A stretch of DNA of 64,000 bases from Telopea speciosissima. Lineage: Eukaryota; Streptophyta; Magnoliopsida; Proteales; Proteaceae. Position 1 is the first letter of the stretch, and the number at the start of each line of letters is the position of its first letter. A program made the translations under genes and the position numbers. The stretch spans positions 13,467,307 through 13,531,306 of the forward strand of contig NC_057920.1 in assembly GCF_018873765.1 (NCBI RefSeq), in the 5' to 3' direction. Below the pieces are notes generated by a model. It worked only from the letters and a program-made list of their open reading frames with translations, was not told where the DNA came from and did no database searches. Below are positions 21,601 through 48,303 of this stretch, one piece after another.

Positions 21601-24600
21601 CTTGTCAAGACTTGAGTTTACTTAATTTATCTTATTTACTATTTCGAATAACGAGATTATAGCCTTTTAGGTATTGAAAGTTTATTTTACAGAAGAGCCT
21701 TAGTAAATAATAATGTAAATACCTTTGGTTGCCTCAATGGTCAAAATCTTAAGATGTTGTACCTTGGGAACCAGGGATCGAGTATTGCTACCACAAAAAC
21801 GCTGACAACCCAAATAATAATGTAAATGATTAAATGTGAAAACTACTATTTTTGTTTGAAACTGCAACTGGAGTTATCACGTCCAGCATCAATTGGATGG
21901 ACTTAGTTTGCATCTACATGCTTACTAAAACTTAGTTGAAACACTTTTAAATCTGGTTGGAACTTGGGCGCTAAATGCTAATGAAGTACTTGTCATAATG
22001 TGGTTAACCTGGTTGTGAACTTGTATCGTTTTAGATACTTGAAAATAAATCTATATGGTCCAAATTGTATAGTTTCTCTGTTTTAAACTATTGCACTGAC
22101 ACAGCTACGAACTCTTCCTTGTCTATTGGTGTTTTAGGAAAATATTTGTGGTTGATTTTATTCAATAGAAATAGTATGACAAGTGTCTTTTCTCTCTTAT
22201 TCAATTATGGTATTTCTTCGAATCCATAAGCCTCATTATGGAGTCCTTTTGGTAGATTAATATAATGAAGTTAAGCTACTATCTATTCCTTCATAAAGCA
22301 CTGATGTTATATGGAGGGTAATACTTGAGAAAACAGTGTCTGTTATCTTCAGTCTGAAGCTCATTGATATTGTTTTGAATTTGACCAATAAAGCTGACCA
22401 GGTCGAAGGGTACAACTGGTGGTTCATTTCGTTCAAGTTTCAAGGAGGAAGCATGGAAACGATATAATCGCCGATTGCAAGAGGACTATGACGAGGAAAT
22501 GGAGAGAGTGGTGAGACTTAGCTTCATTCCTCTTCTTTTTTGCTTTGTATATTTTGTTTAATGCTAGAGAGTTAATGAAACCCTGTATGGTTTGGATTGA
22601 CCGCCATTCTTTAAATCTGAGTTATTGTTTGTATGGATCTAGTTAATGTGAAATTCTGTAATAATTTGATATTCTTATCAATTGCCATGTTTCACCCCCC
22701 AAAAAAAAATCAATTGCCATGTCAAATCACAAAAGAGAATCATGTTTAGCAGTCAAGACATAGTTCTCTTCAAAAAGTCGAAAATTCTGACTTGGGGAAG
22801 ATAAGAAAAAAAGGGTGTACCCAGTGCACAAGGCTCCCGCTACTGCGGGATCTGGGGAGGATCATAATGTACGCAGCCTTACCCCTGCTTTCGCAGAGAG
22901 GCTGTTTCCAGACTCGAACCCATGACCAGTTGGTCACAATGAAGCAACCTTGACTTGGGGAAGATCCCTTTACTAATTATTTTAGCACTAAATAATTTTG
23001 CTTTGTTATGAACACCTCGACTGCTTCACCTATTTTTTAATAGGAGTATTTCCAAATATCCCTTCTGGAGCAGTGTGCATACTACATCTACTTTAGTTCT
23101 GGGTCCCAATATTATACAAAAAACTGGCTTGGCTTCTACATCTCTCTGTTATTTCAGACTCCAGCTAATGCTCAAAGGCAACAGATGTTTTCTGGATATT
23201 TCTGTGATTTTATTTTTGATCTCCACCTCATTTAGTTGATTGAATTTTGCCTTTTGTAGGAGCGGATAAGGCGTATGCAAAGTTTGTTCAACAGAGAACG
23301 AAATAAATATAAGAGGAGCTACGAGAGATGGAGAGAAAATGACCCCGGGGCATATCATCAACATTTTCAGCGGGATGATTGGTATTGGACGACTGATACA
23401 TCCTACAAACAACAAAGGGCTAATTCCAGGGCAACCCCCCAAGAGAGTGGAAATTATTCATTATCACATCACTACTCAGTTTTGGGCCTTGACAGGTAAT
23501 GGTCAGTGTTTGAGTGGCCAGTCTAGCCAATGGGGATCAGTCTCTCTGGTTTAGATGTAGTTAATGTAACCTCTTACTGAAAATTAAATTGAGTAGGTAA
23601 AAAAAAAAGTAAAAAGCTAGTGTGGAGTATTTTGAACGTGTTCCTCCAGACCACCTCTTGGGACTTAAAAGAGGCACTGTGCCTTTGGTGCTCCAATAAT
23701 TTTTGGACCTGGTTTTGTTCACTGGCTGTATAGTTTTGCCATCTTGTTTATTGACCATGCTAAGGGTGTAATTGTCCAACTTTTCATTACCATTAGGATA
23801 GAAGATTTACAGCATGAGGTAATCCCAATGCATGATTTGACCTCATTTATGCTCTGGGATCCTTCTGGTCCTTCGTAGTTGATTTTCATCTGATACTTTG
23901 TCCTCCTTGTCTGAAAACAGGTAGTGTCCGTAAACGGGTCAAATAATGAGTGGATCCGTGCATTTCTGATATCCGACCCAATTACTTAACCAGTTATCCA
24001 ATTAAATGTCTGACATATCTCTATAGGTGTATGCTTATCTGTATCTGTTTATTCTCCAAATATCGGATCCAGTAATCGGATATCCGAGTAGTTTAGTAGG
24101 TTAAACTACTCGCTAACCTATTGTTAGGTGTACAAAATGATAAATAAAACACTTTAAAAAATTAAGTATTCCACGTTTGATTGACAAAAGGTGAACTTGT
24201 GCAAATGAATATCTTACATGGCACTATATACCTTCTATTTTATTAAAATGACACCAAAATCCTCTAATTAATGGCGTTACTATATGGAACGAACATAAGT
24301 AAAATACATAAAATAAAACTAATAGGGTTGAATATTAATTGGATTTGGTGTGCATGCATCCGTGTCTCAATTAATAATTGGGAGTTGTTAAATGGGTCAG
24401 ATATCTGTGTATCTGTTTCTGGTTCAATTGGAATGAATATGAATATGGATTGTTACAATCTGTAGCCCATTGACTGCCCTAGATGCAGGTTGGCTTTTGT
24501 ACAATTTTCTCTTCTATTGAATTGCACAGTGTTATTCACTTAGATAAATTTATGTTAAGGAGTTGGAAATTAGTAAGTAAAATATATCAATTTAAAAACC

Positions 24601-27600
24601 TATTTATATATGCTTCTAGTTGATGAGTGCAATGGCTGCTAACTGCTTCTTCTGTTAAACATTCCACCTAGATAAGCCTGCTCCTATCATTTGTATTGTA
24701 ATGTTATTCATACACATTAAGAACTATGAAAATGCGATAAGCTCCCTACACAAGTGCAAGCCCAAGTACCATACTTAACCCAGTCAAACTTGGGATATAC
24801 AAAGTTTAACCCTCTGTTAGCATGTGTACTTGGCAAGCAATAAGCTGAAGAAGCAAAAAATCGAACTTTTTGTTGGTCTTGCCGGCACTATATAAGATAA
24901 TAAAGTTTCTGGGCATTCCTAAGGAGTTGATGCATGTTGATTAGAAATTTAAACACACCTAACATTTTGACCCCACTGGAAAATGGGCTGCGGGGTTTGT
25001 TACTTACCTGCATGCCTATTTTAAATATCTTTAAGATGTGCAGGGTGATTAGCCTGGATGATTTTTGTTAATACTGCCCGGATGATTTATCATCTCTCTA
25101 ATTCATAGAACCCCTTCTCATATAAGCATCTCTAAGTGCTACATGTTTGAGAATGAATGGTCAGTCTCAACATTTGACTCCTTTCCCATCATGTTCTTGA
25201 TGGTTTTCTAGAGGCCTCAGATAATAAATTTCAGAATACCAGAATTTTCCCAGAACTGCAGTGAAGTAAGAAAGACCAGCAACCTTAGATGGTAATGGGG
25301 CTAAACTCGCTAAACAGCAAGTATTATACCCATCCCACAAGTAGGACTGTTGGTTAAAGTTGTACAGCAGTATAGGGGACTTAATAACCACAGTATTAGG
25401 GCTTGGATTAGACCCAAAATTAAGTTAACAGCAAGGGCACATCAGCAATACTTTATCCTCCAAAGATGGAACCAATCCAACAGTTGCATTGACAGGTACA
25501 GCTGATCAAAAGAAATAGCAGCTAGCTGTCAAAATTAGCAACTATGTATAAGTATAACCCACAAAACCCTAGGGTAGAATACCCCCAAACTGATATCAGT
25601 TATAGGTCTCAGTTACAGTAGAATACCCTATAATTATCTGAGTCATCTGATGGACAGATCACTGGTTACAAATTCAAACTCAAATTAGCAATAGCTTTTA
25701 AAACTAGAAAATTACAGGAATCAGCCGATGGGAACCACTGATGGAACCACAGTTTGTGTCAATGGAAGGGGCTGGTATGCTTCTTATGACTTCAGAAAAT
25801 GAGCAAAAGTTGGTGGCTGGATGTGGTGCAATAGCTCATGGAAGAAAATAGAAACTAGAAGTAAAATTAGTAACTTAAAGTCCACAGAACAAACCAGCCA
25901 TTGGATATGACTGAAAGGACTATCGAAGAAGGAAGCCAGTGAAAGGACTATCGAAGAAGTAAAAACCAAAATTTTAAATATTGTAGTATTAGTTCCTTAA
26001 ATTTTCCATCCTTGAAATAAACTCTTGTTCTTGAAAAAAACGAGTTCTGACTGGAATGTTTTTTGCAGATACTAAATTGAAGTTGGTTTGATAAATCCAT
26101 TCCTTTAGTTGTTGATGCAGTTGCTGTTTTGTATATTTATGAATTTACTTCTGTTTTTAACCCCAACCCCACCCCCCCACCCCAAAAAAAACAAAAAATT
26201 GCAGTGATAATTTTTATGCATACATTTTGTATTCAGTTCATTATATATTTTCTAAATGCAATTTGTGAGAGCTTATGTAGCAATGTAATGTGATTTTCTA
26301 ATGTATTTGTTTACCATTTGCATTAGCAATATTTTTCTCCTGAACTATTTGACGGTTTCCTTGTCTTTTTTTTTGTATGGGGTGGGGGGGGGGTTGTTGT
26401 AATAGGTGGAGAACAACACCGTACACGGACACGGAAATTAAGGTACTGCAGAAAATATCTATACTTTTTTGTTACTTTTGTGTTGTGGAATTTACCTTTT
26501 AAATTCTTAAGGCAGTATGATCTTGATTTTGTTAATTCAAGTTTAGCAATTTATTTTTCGGTTCTGCATTCCTGGTGCTTTGTTTGCTAAAGTTGGCAAA
26601 TGCAGATGACACTTGTATAGAATTAGGTACCGAAGAAGATAAAAGAATGATTTGGAAGTAAGGATTGGATTGGATATGGCTCCTTGCCTCATGATATTGG
26701 CCTTCTTGAGCTAATGATTTCCTGGAATTTGCTGTTTTAAGCTAGGGTATTTGAGTTTGATCCAAAACCTCTCATCACCTACAAATAGTCTTGCATACCA
26801 AAGCACATGGAATTTTAAGGGAGCTCTAGTGCTGGCCTTGGTAGAAGATGTTTTATTTTCTTTCAATACTAAATAATATGTAGTCTATATGGAGTAGAGG
26901 GCGGATATTCACATTCATAACCTCTAGCTGTATGTCTCCAGTGATACTCAGGAACATTTATTAAAGCTCCAATAAAAGCATGTGATCACCAAAAATACCT
27001 GAAAATTTCATCAAGAGAATTTCTGTAGCAATTCACAATGTTTGATTTGATTAGATCCACCTAAATTGGTTTTTTGTCATTTGATTTTGTTCACCCTGCT
27101 TTTACTGAAGGTAAGTTTTACTTGGTAAATTGGTTGGTGCCTGTGACAATCACCTCATTTTCAAGTCATGGCATGGCACCTCGATAGATAGTCCTGGGCC
27201 CATCATGTTTTAAGAGAAGATAGCACTTATTGGGTACCTAAAACACTTGCAAAGAGGAAGACAATATTCCTGTGACAGGAAAACAATGATGCTGTTATCT
27301 CAAGAGTGATGGGGATACATCACTGGAGTGGATCTAGTGTATGGCATTGTAATATTGATGGGGTTTTAGTAACCCATAAGTATGGCAGCTCAAAATTTAA
27401 AGAACTCGAAACTGTTTTTTTTTTTTTTTGTGGGGGGGTGGGGAGGGGGTGGTGATTTGGATGGAGTCCAAGCCCTGAACTGCACTACAAGAGTTCACTA
27501 ATGTGATCTATTCTTGAACAGCCTATTGCCTAGATATTATCTTCGTCTTCATTCAGTTATTTTGACCAAGCTCACTGTGATATAATGGATTTTGTTTCAT

Positions 27601-27907
27601 TATCGCCTTTTTGATGAAAAATAATCCTGCTAATTTGCTGTTTGCAGAGAGCTTTCAGAGCAAAAGCAATGCAGTACCACCCAGATCAAAACCGGGATAA
27701 TAAAGGTTAGTGTTGGTTGACCATTAGTATGAATTATGTCTTGCAGTATGGCTTGGTTTCTCTTGCTCCTGCCATAGTTTTTCTGTTTTGTTTTGATTGG
27801 TGAGTGCTTACCATGTACCATTGCCAGAGGCTGCTGAGGCGAAGTTCAAAGAGGTGCTTATGTCCTATGAAGCCATCAAATCAGAAAGAAAGAATGAGAA
27901 GCTCTAA
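18681..27907 (+). CDS. Membrane-anchored J-domain (DnaJ-like) protein
   Basis: Complete 7-exon gene: 18681-18839, 19938-19979, 22409-22510, 23260-23495, 26406-26442, 27648-27705 and 27828-27907 (TAA 27905-27907); 714 nt, 237 aa. The N-terminus is hydrophilic, followed by one membrane segment (VWGILLFGLIGATVTTFAV, residues 36-54). Then comes a charged stretch (EEAWKRYNRRLQEDYDEEME) and a C-terminal J domain from about residue 171 (HHYSVLGLDR) with the HPD motif at 203-205 (MQYHPDQN). J domains stimulate the ATPase of Hsp70 partners, so this is probably a co-chaperone with its J domain at a membrane surface. Exon 3 could use the AG at 22400-22401, but only the AG at 22407-22408 keeps the frame with exon 2 as drawn. 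The first ATG in the frame was taken as start. The exact subfamily is not identified. Confidence 0.85.
22813..22951 (-). mobile_element. Au SINE copy 1
   Basis: On the minus strand it carries the Au SINE core: the box-B-like gggttcgagtc, then gaaacagcctctctgcgaa, aaggctgcgtacat, the gcgggagcc block and cactgggtac before a T-rich tail. The 5' head (tRNA-like start) is missing. It lies in intron 3 of the J-domain gene, antisense to it. Confidence 0.85.
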
Positions 27908-28329
27908 CAGGCAAGGAGTACTAGAGATTTCATATTTTCATGAAACGACCATTGAGAAGAGACCAAGAATTTGATCATTATTTCCACTCCCATTCTTCTA
28001 TGGCGATAAATTATTTCAAAGTTGGCTTTGCATATTTCTTGGTGATTTGGGATATGATGGGTGAATGTGGTTAAAACATATATGGAGGCGTTTTTCTGTT
28101 ATGCCCATGTTTCTAAGTCTGCAAATTGCTTGTAAAATATATAAAGCAAGTCCAATAATATATAGCTCTCTCTCTCTCTCTCCAGTATTGAAAATGGTCT
28201 ACCATATCAATACAGGGAGCAAGCGATTCTATCATCTCATTTGATTTCAACTGTGTTTGATCGATCTTCACCCCGACGAGCCCTCCTCTTCCTCTCATAG
28301 TTCTTTGATTTATTTTTTTGTTCTTTAGG

Positions 28330-28640
28330 CCCCTCTCATCCCATCTTTTTGTACATCTTGCACAGGGTGACATGCTCATCGGGACCTTTTGCCTTCTGAG
28401 CCATCCTAGCAGAAGGCAAAAATCTCCTCTACAGGACAACAAGACGTTGGGTGTAATAAGGTGAGGATTCTCTTTCCTCATCTCTTCGATTAGGGTCCAA
28501 ATGGCATCAAATTGCCTCATCTTCCCCAAAATCCTGATCATGGACCTGTACACTTGGTAGCTATGTCTGTATCCAGGTTGTTTTGAAGCCCAGGCGAAGA
28601 ACCTGTACCCGAATTTCCCTGCATCCCTGAATCAAATTCA
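28330..28640 (-). pseudogene. Pentatricopeptide-repeat (PPR) gene fragment
   Basis: The minus strand reads DAGKFGYRFFAWASKQPGY, then YRSMIRILGKMRQFDAIW and LIEEMRKENPHLITP, the usual N-terminal part of a plant PPR protein. It then loses frame (ASARMAQKA-like remains) and stops. No full repeat array or start is present. It is a fragment about 430 bp beyond the stop of the J-domain gene, on the other strand. Confidence 0.75.
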
Positions 28641-29087
28641 AGATGGGTTCGACTTACGGTAACACCGAATTCTTGGAGCACAAGTTCTAACTTTGGAATC
28701 CTAGAATGGAACCTACTTCATCAATAATGCATGCATTATGCTCTCTCTGAAACCCATCAAACAAACACTCAGATAATCCTATCGATAAAAGCCGAGAGAT
28801 GACAGCAAGTTTCACCATTTCCCATATTTGAATCAACTTTATGGAGTGGAGTACACTTCCCATTTTCCATGAGACAACTGGCTGATTCCAATTCTGATTC
28901 AGCCGGAATATTGATCATGAATTGGCTGAAATTGGCCTTAACTCTAGAAGAAATGCAGTGGGAATCTGCCACCCCGGAAAGATGAGATTTTTTTATTTTT
29001 TTTTTCGGAAAGATGAGAATTGAGATCAGCTGATTCCAATCCGAGGCCGATACTAAATTTATTTGGTGGAAATATCCCACCCTAATC

Positions 29088-30327
29088 CATAGTTAGTAAG
29101 TTCGGGTACGACAATATTGTGGGAACGGATACGTATGGAAATAGTATGTTTTCAAAAATCCGACGCAATAAAATGTGTACAGCAATGATACGGTGCGTGT
29201 TCAATGCTCTGTAAAAGTACGGGAGCAAATATACAGGTTTATCCTAGTAAAAATCAAGGAGCAAACTGATTTTTTTGTAACTAAATTCTAATCTCTCATG
29301 CCTTCATGAACACTGAACGCTTAAAACCAATATGGCTTTTCAATTTGAAATCATTTCTCATGAACACTTAAAACCAATATGGCCACCAAAACTATTAAAC
29401 AATTGCACCATCCAACCATTTATAATCAATAAAATAAGAAGACATTAACATAGAATTTTATTACCTTGACAAAATATAAAAACATACCAATTTGGATAGA
29501 GTGAACGACAACCTAATCAAAATACAACATAGAAAGCATGCATAGCCTCGTTAAATCCAATATTAAAAATGAGAACAGCTATCCATAGAGTTTGATTAAG
29601 AGAAGACGAAAAAGGGGGACAAATTCAATCACCCCCCCCCCCCTCTAAAAAAAATCCATCAACCAAAAGAAACAGAATTCAGTGATTCTTCCAAGTATTT
29701 CAGCTTTGATGAATCCAAATTCCAGACTAACATAAACCCTAAGCAATGAATCGAGAAAATAAAAAGGTCCCAAGCAATGAAGCAAAAAAAATACCAATTG
29801 AAGAAAAAGAGAAAAAAAAAAAAAAAAGAAGAAGAAAGGGATTACCTTGCACCATGAATTGAAAACAACTAACACAAATATTTTAAAAAAAAAACCTAGT
29901 TCATGAAGAATTGCAGATCCATATAAATCATATCAACACAATCACAGACAAAGAGAGAGAGACAGGAAAAAAAAACAGAAAGAAAGATGAGATATACCTG
30001 GATTTGATGGATATGAACTAAAACTAGAGTCTTTGATGTTGATCAAAGAACCAGAGTTCTCACCGGCTTGGGGTTTTTAGGTTTTAGGTTTGCTAGAACG
30101 GAAGTCTTCGGGTTTCAAGTTTGGGGGTTTTCTCACCTCTTTTGGGCTTTTAGGTTTTACGTTTTAGGTTTTAGTTTTTTTTATCTTGTTTAATTAATAC
30201 GACAATTAATACAATGTTTTTTTAGAGTCATGTATAAAATTATACTACCTGATAGAATACGATAAGAGTCGGATCATTAATTCATACGATCAGATACGAC
30301 AATTAATACGCAGACTTACTAACTATG
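29088..30327. mobile_element. Non-autonomous TIR DNA element, 1.24 kb
   Basis: The left end catagttagtaagttcgg is inverted at the right end (acttactaactatg), and further inward blocks (acgacaat / attaatacgacaattaat) are also related. Flanks are ccctaatc (29080-29087) and ccctagtc (30328-30335), an 8-bp target duplication with one mismatch. The interior is A/T-rich, with repeated ggttttaggtttt near 30080-30180 and no transposase. It is probably a MULE or hAT derivative. Confidence 0.65.
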
Positions 30328-30959
30328 CCCTAGTCCCTATACTTCCAACAGGAACAGAATATGGTTTCAAGGGTTGATGTTTTCTCAGATAATTCTATAT
30401 TTTCACTGTTTCATTTGGCATTAACACTACCTCCTAGATCGGAGATTCATGGTCTGGCTCTTGCTGTCATTTGATTCCCCAGGAGATTTTGTATTTGATG
30501 CATACCTGATGGAAAGTTGTTGGATAAAATTTTAGACTTCCACCAGGAGCATGCAATTACACTCCCAGCAGTTTTAAGCCAAACAAGTCTCCTAAATGAA
30601 TTTACCCCATTGAGCATGGGTTTCTTAAACAGTAGAACGATAACCTATACCTTGGAACCTAATTAATCTATATTTATAACTAGCAGATGCAACAGATAAC
30701 TTTACTAGTATTGAGTTTAAGTGGTGTGATAATGATCCCTCTTTGGATAGTCCTAACAGTTCAGACTTTGTAAATTTATCTTTGTAGTTATATAAATCTT
30801 TCTTTTCTCATCAAAAAGAAAAAAAAAATGCAAAAGTAGAATGTTAAGTATTTGACCGATACGTCAAAAACTTCATAGTCGATGGAACACATTCAATCAA
30901 GCCCTTTAACCTATCCCATACTAGGTTGATCCAATCTAACATCCATACATTAGAATGGG

Positions 30960-31625
30960 CCCATTAAACACATAACATAGAATAGCAAATACTTGGAAGT
31001 AACACTTCTCCGAAAACTCATAGACATCTTTTCTACAAGAGATGAGTTCAGCAACAGCATGGGACCAAGGTAGACCATAGTGTTGCCAATCACGACATGA
31101 ACAACAATGGGTTCCAATATTCACAATATCCAACCTTTCATCAGAGATCACCTCAAATTCCACTTCATCTGATCGAAGGACCTGGTAGCCAGATGCATGT
31201 TTGATTGCTTCAGTCATCCGAATCTGGGGCAACTGAACGCAGCCATTAGTTTTCTCTGAATCTGCTCAATCACCTGAATTATGGTTAGTTCACGAGCTTC
31301 AAGTATCCATTTATTGAATTCTTCAATATTCGAAGAGAGATGTCCAAATCGTGTTCCTTCAAAATACACTATTGCTCAACTTGATGGTGAAATTTGTTAG
31401 ATCCACTTAGCTGCTTCTGGAGAAATCTCTTCAATTTCTGCCATTTTTTCTTTAAAGCCAACTGTGGTGATGGAATAGGCAGCTTACCACAGAAGATTGA
31501 CAAGCCTTGAGGTCTTGAACTCTTTACCAATGCTTTCACTCAAATGACGCATACAAAATCCATGAGAGGCACTAGAGAATTTCCTTTTTACTGCATCAGC
31601 AATGCCTTTCTGCCCATCTGATAAG
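30960..31625 (-). pseudogene. MULE transposase relic (MUSTANG-like)
   Basis: The minus strand reads DGQKGIADAVKRKFSSASHGF, then GFKEKMAEIEEISPEAAKW, YFEGTRFGHLSSNIEEFNKW, ILEARELTIIQVIEQI, and a SWIM zinc finger (CCSCRDWQHYGLPWSHA, about 31100-31050; the usual C before SH is W here). Several stops replace expected W, K or Q codons and there are frameshifts. Domain order matches the C-terminal half of Mutator-like transposases. The N-terminal part and TIRs were not found. Confidence 0.8.
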
Positions 31626-32502
31626 AATTCGAATTGGAATCAATGGAAACCCCAATTTTCCTTTGATAATATACAACAAAAATTAGTTCTTGCAAAACCG
31701 TCACTCCCCTGGTTCGCTTGAAAAACGTTCGTATGTTGCTAACCTCTTATTCTCCTCCTATCTCCAAGCTCTTTTTAAATTGAGGGGTGAAAGCTCAGCT
31801 AGGATAGTTTCTCTCTCTGATGGATGGGCAAGGAATAGCATTTGATAAGATTTCTTATCAGCCTCTCCTAATTAGAGAGAAAGAACTCCTCTGTCATTAG
31901 CAGTTGCGATTCGGCCACCAGTGCGGGAGACAAGGAAAAATAAAAAGGAATTTCATTTTTTCAGTCTTTCGGCCAAAGAATGAATGCCATTTCTCCCAGG
32001 GTTAGATTGCGGACTTTGAGTTGCTTATTAGTAGTATTTACCACACCCGAAAAAAACATATTTGCTTATTAGTTTTTCCTTAGGTGACTGACAGTGCTTT
32101 ATGGTTGGGGGTTGGAGGTGTAACTATGGGTTCTGTTGATGAATTGTGTTAGGGATAGCTGAATAAAGAAAGAGCGCAGCTTCTCACTATACCCGGTTCC
32201 CAAAGCATTATGAGAGAATCTCACTGTCAAGCTTGTTACATTTTTTCTCCTTTAATCACCAATATGACAGAAAAATGTGAAGAAAACTCACTGTTTTGCC
32301 TTAGTCTGAGGTTTCTGGGAACAAAAAGCTCCAAAACATCTGACATATGAAGAGATCTATCGCCCTTCTTTCGGATTCCATTTTCCTTTGATCTGTTTAG
32401 CTATGAAGTCCATGTTTCGTACAACGGCATAGCCATGATTTTCTATAGAACTTTTGAGTGAGAGCCTTGTCAATTACACAATAAAAATTAGACCCAGTTT
32501 CT

Positions 32503-32825
32503 CCTCACCTATGGTGAAGTGAGGTTCTCTTCAACCATCGACAATAGGGGCAGGAATTAATGATGAACTAAAAAAAAGAATGTCCCACAAGAATGTATCT
32601 CATGATTTTATTTTTATTTTTTTTTGGGGGGGGGGGGTGTGGAGAATCGTTATTTCCTCACCTATAGTGAAGTGAGGTTCTCTTCAACCATCGATATTTT
32701 CAATCTCATACAATTGGGGCAGGAATTAATGATGAAATAAAAAAAGAATGTCCCACAAGAATGTATCTCATGATTTATTTATTTTGTTTTTTTTTTGGGG
32801 GGGGGGGGGGGGAAGAATCGTTATT
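32503..32825. repeat. Tandem duplication of about 150-170 bp
   Basis: Units 32503-32655 and 32656-32825 share cctcacctat, gaggttctcttcaaccatcg, ggcaggaattaatgatgaa and agaatgtcccacaagaatg. Both end in a T run followed by a long G run and agaatcgttatt. The second unit has an extra segment (tattttcaatctcatac). Confidence 0.9.
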
Positions 32826-32826
32826 C

Positions 32827-32977
32827 CCTCCAATTCGCTGCCTGCTCCAATTTCCTCCGATTCCTCACATAGGAGCGGAAATGACTACCCTACCACATGC
32901 CCAAGGTGGGGTAAGGTGGTCATTTTTGCTCCTATGTGAGCAATTAGAGGAAATTCGAACGGGCAGCGAATTGGAGG
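32827..32977. mobile_element. Foldback MITE-like element
   Basis: A 16-bp perfect terminal inverted repeat (cctccaattcgctgcc) bounds 151 bp. Inner arms also pair (cctcacataggagc with gctcctatgtgag). The core contains ggtggggtaaggtgg. It is adjacent to the tandem duplication on its left. Confidence 0.75.
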
Positions 32978-33877
32978 TGATAATTATTGAGGGGTGGGGG
33001 GAGGGGTGGATAAATCATGTTTGCCTTTTTATAAAGAACTCTCTGGTCTAGTTTTTATGTACCATAAACGTGTTTGTAATATTTCATTGAAGAAAAAAAA
33101 AATTGGCATTTATATCGTGTATAATTGTACCATGTACGATTTTTCTTATTTTAGTTAAGAATCCTATTTTCAAAATAGATTAAGCGAGAGAGACACGTAC
33201 CAGACAAAGAGATTTTTGAAAACAAAGAACAAATCTGATTCATCACTCATGGGCTGCATTGTTTCTCGACTTGAAGGCCTTTTCACCTTAAAGCCACCTT
33301 GTTGCTGCTGCTTCTTTTCCAAACACATACCAAAAGAGAGTCAAAAGGTTTATCATTAATAGAAAATTACCCTTCCAATAAAGTCGACTTTGTTGATTAA
33401 TAGATTAAATACATCCAATATGAGAAATCTAGGGTCTCAAAAAAAATTATTGGATGGGGCTTACAAAATGAATACATTTAATTCATTAAGATTAGTAAAA
33501 CTTGCACAGTAGCAGCTTCTACAGCCTACTTACCTACCTAGTTATTTCCTAGCATTTTTATGTCAGAGAGACAGCTAGAACAGAAAATATGGGAATGCTT
33601 ATTTATCCAAATTCCATAGTAGTCTGATCAATTTACATTCCATCTACTGTGCAAATTCTGTATAAGAGTGAACAAATTGGTACAATTGGGACAATTGGGC
33701 GACTAATGGATGTGACCAATAGGCGAAATGTTTTGCAAAAAACCTTCTGAGTGGAAGCACAAGCTTTTTCCCTGGTTTTGGATGTAGATTACCTACTGAT
33801 ACAAACTTGATTTCATCACCCCTCGATGGAGACCTATATATACCACCTTGAATTCTCAACACTGTTTTGTTTTACAT

Positions 33878-47478
<13,601 letters not shown>

Positions 47479-47732
47479 TCTTCGAAGCGATGAAAGACAC
47501 AAAAGACGGGACTCCTTATCTGTCAATTACCCTCTTCCCTTCTTTGTTCTTCCTCTCTCTCACGTTCTCTTTAAAATTTTCAGATTTGAGAACTGTTCCA
47601 AGAATCCAAGCCAGCAAAGACATACGTGGACGGACTCACGGACACGCAGTTTTTTTAAAAATTTTTAGGACAGCTAACGGACGCCATGTGCGCATTTAAT
47701 ATAATTTTGGCTTAACCTCCACACACCTTTCT

Positions 47733-47750
47733 GAGTGATATATATACCGT
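47733..47750 (-). promoter_or_regulatory. Possible SQE TATA box
   Basis: The minus strand reads ggtatatatatca about 260 bp upstream of the SQE start codon. It is the best TATA-like match in the proximal upstream region, but such sequences are common by chance in A/T-rich DNA. Confidence 0.3.
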
Positions 47751-48303
47751 TAGGCCTTATATGTCATAACTGTGATTACCGTCCGATGAAAACGAACTTT
47801 TTCAGGTGTGCAATGTAAACCGTTTGATTCCAGGTAAGTCGTTTACTGGTAAGATCGACGATGATTGACTAATAAGCAGTCGAGGTTGTGGGCCCTAAGA
47901 AAAAAGGATGGATATACCAGGTTTTTCCGCGGCGTAGGAATCAATCTTGACGTGCCTGGTTCAAACTTCAGAGCCTCAAAGGTCTGAAGTCTACATGATT
48001 GATCTTTGGTCTACTCAAGGTCTATGATTGAAGACTATATTTCGATCACATCATCAATTCAAGGATTCCTAGTCAACGGCTTAGAAAGGCATGTCTTATG
48101 GAGGCTCATTTGCATTGAATCAACTTTCCTAATATTTCAAGTTTTATTATATTCAACTGCGGTTGGTGATAGCCCCAACACCACTCGTTCTATAATCTAT
48201 GTTCTTTATTATATTCGTATTTGAAGTCACTATAATATCTGCTAGTCTATTACACTTGAAGCTCGGACTGAGAAGTCCCGAACATTCAACTACAAAAAAA
48301 AAA

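Noticed and set aside
28113..28553. 146-codon minus-strand open frame taken as a gene
   Set aside because: Only the first third is PPR-like; the rest is out of frame with the PPR family and runs into low-complexity DNA, so it is called a fragment.
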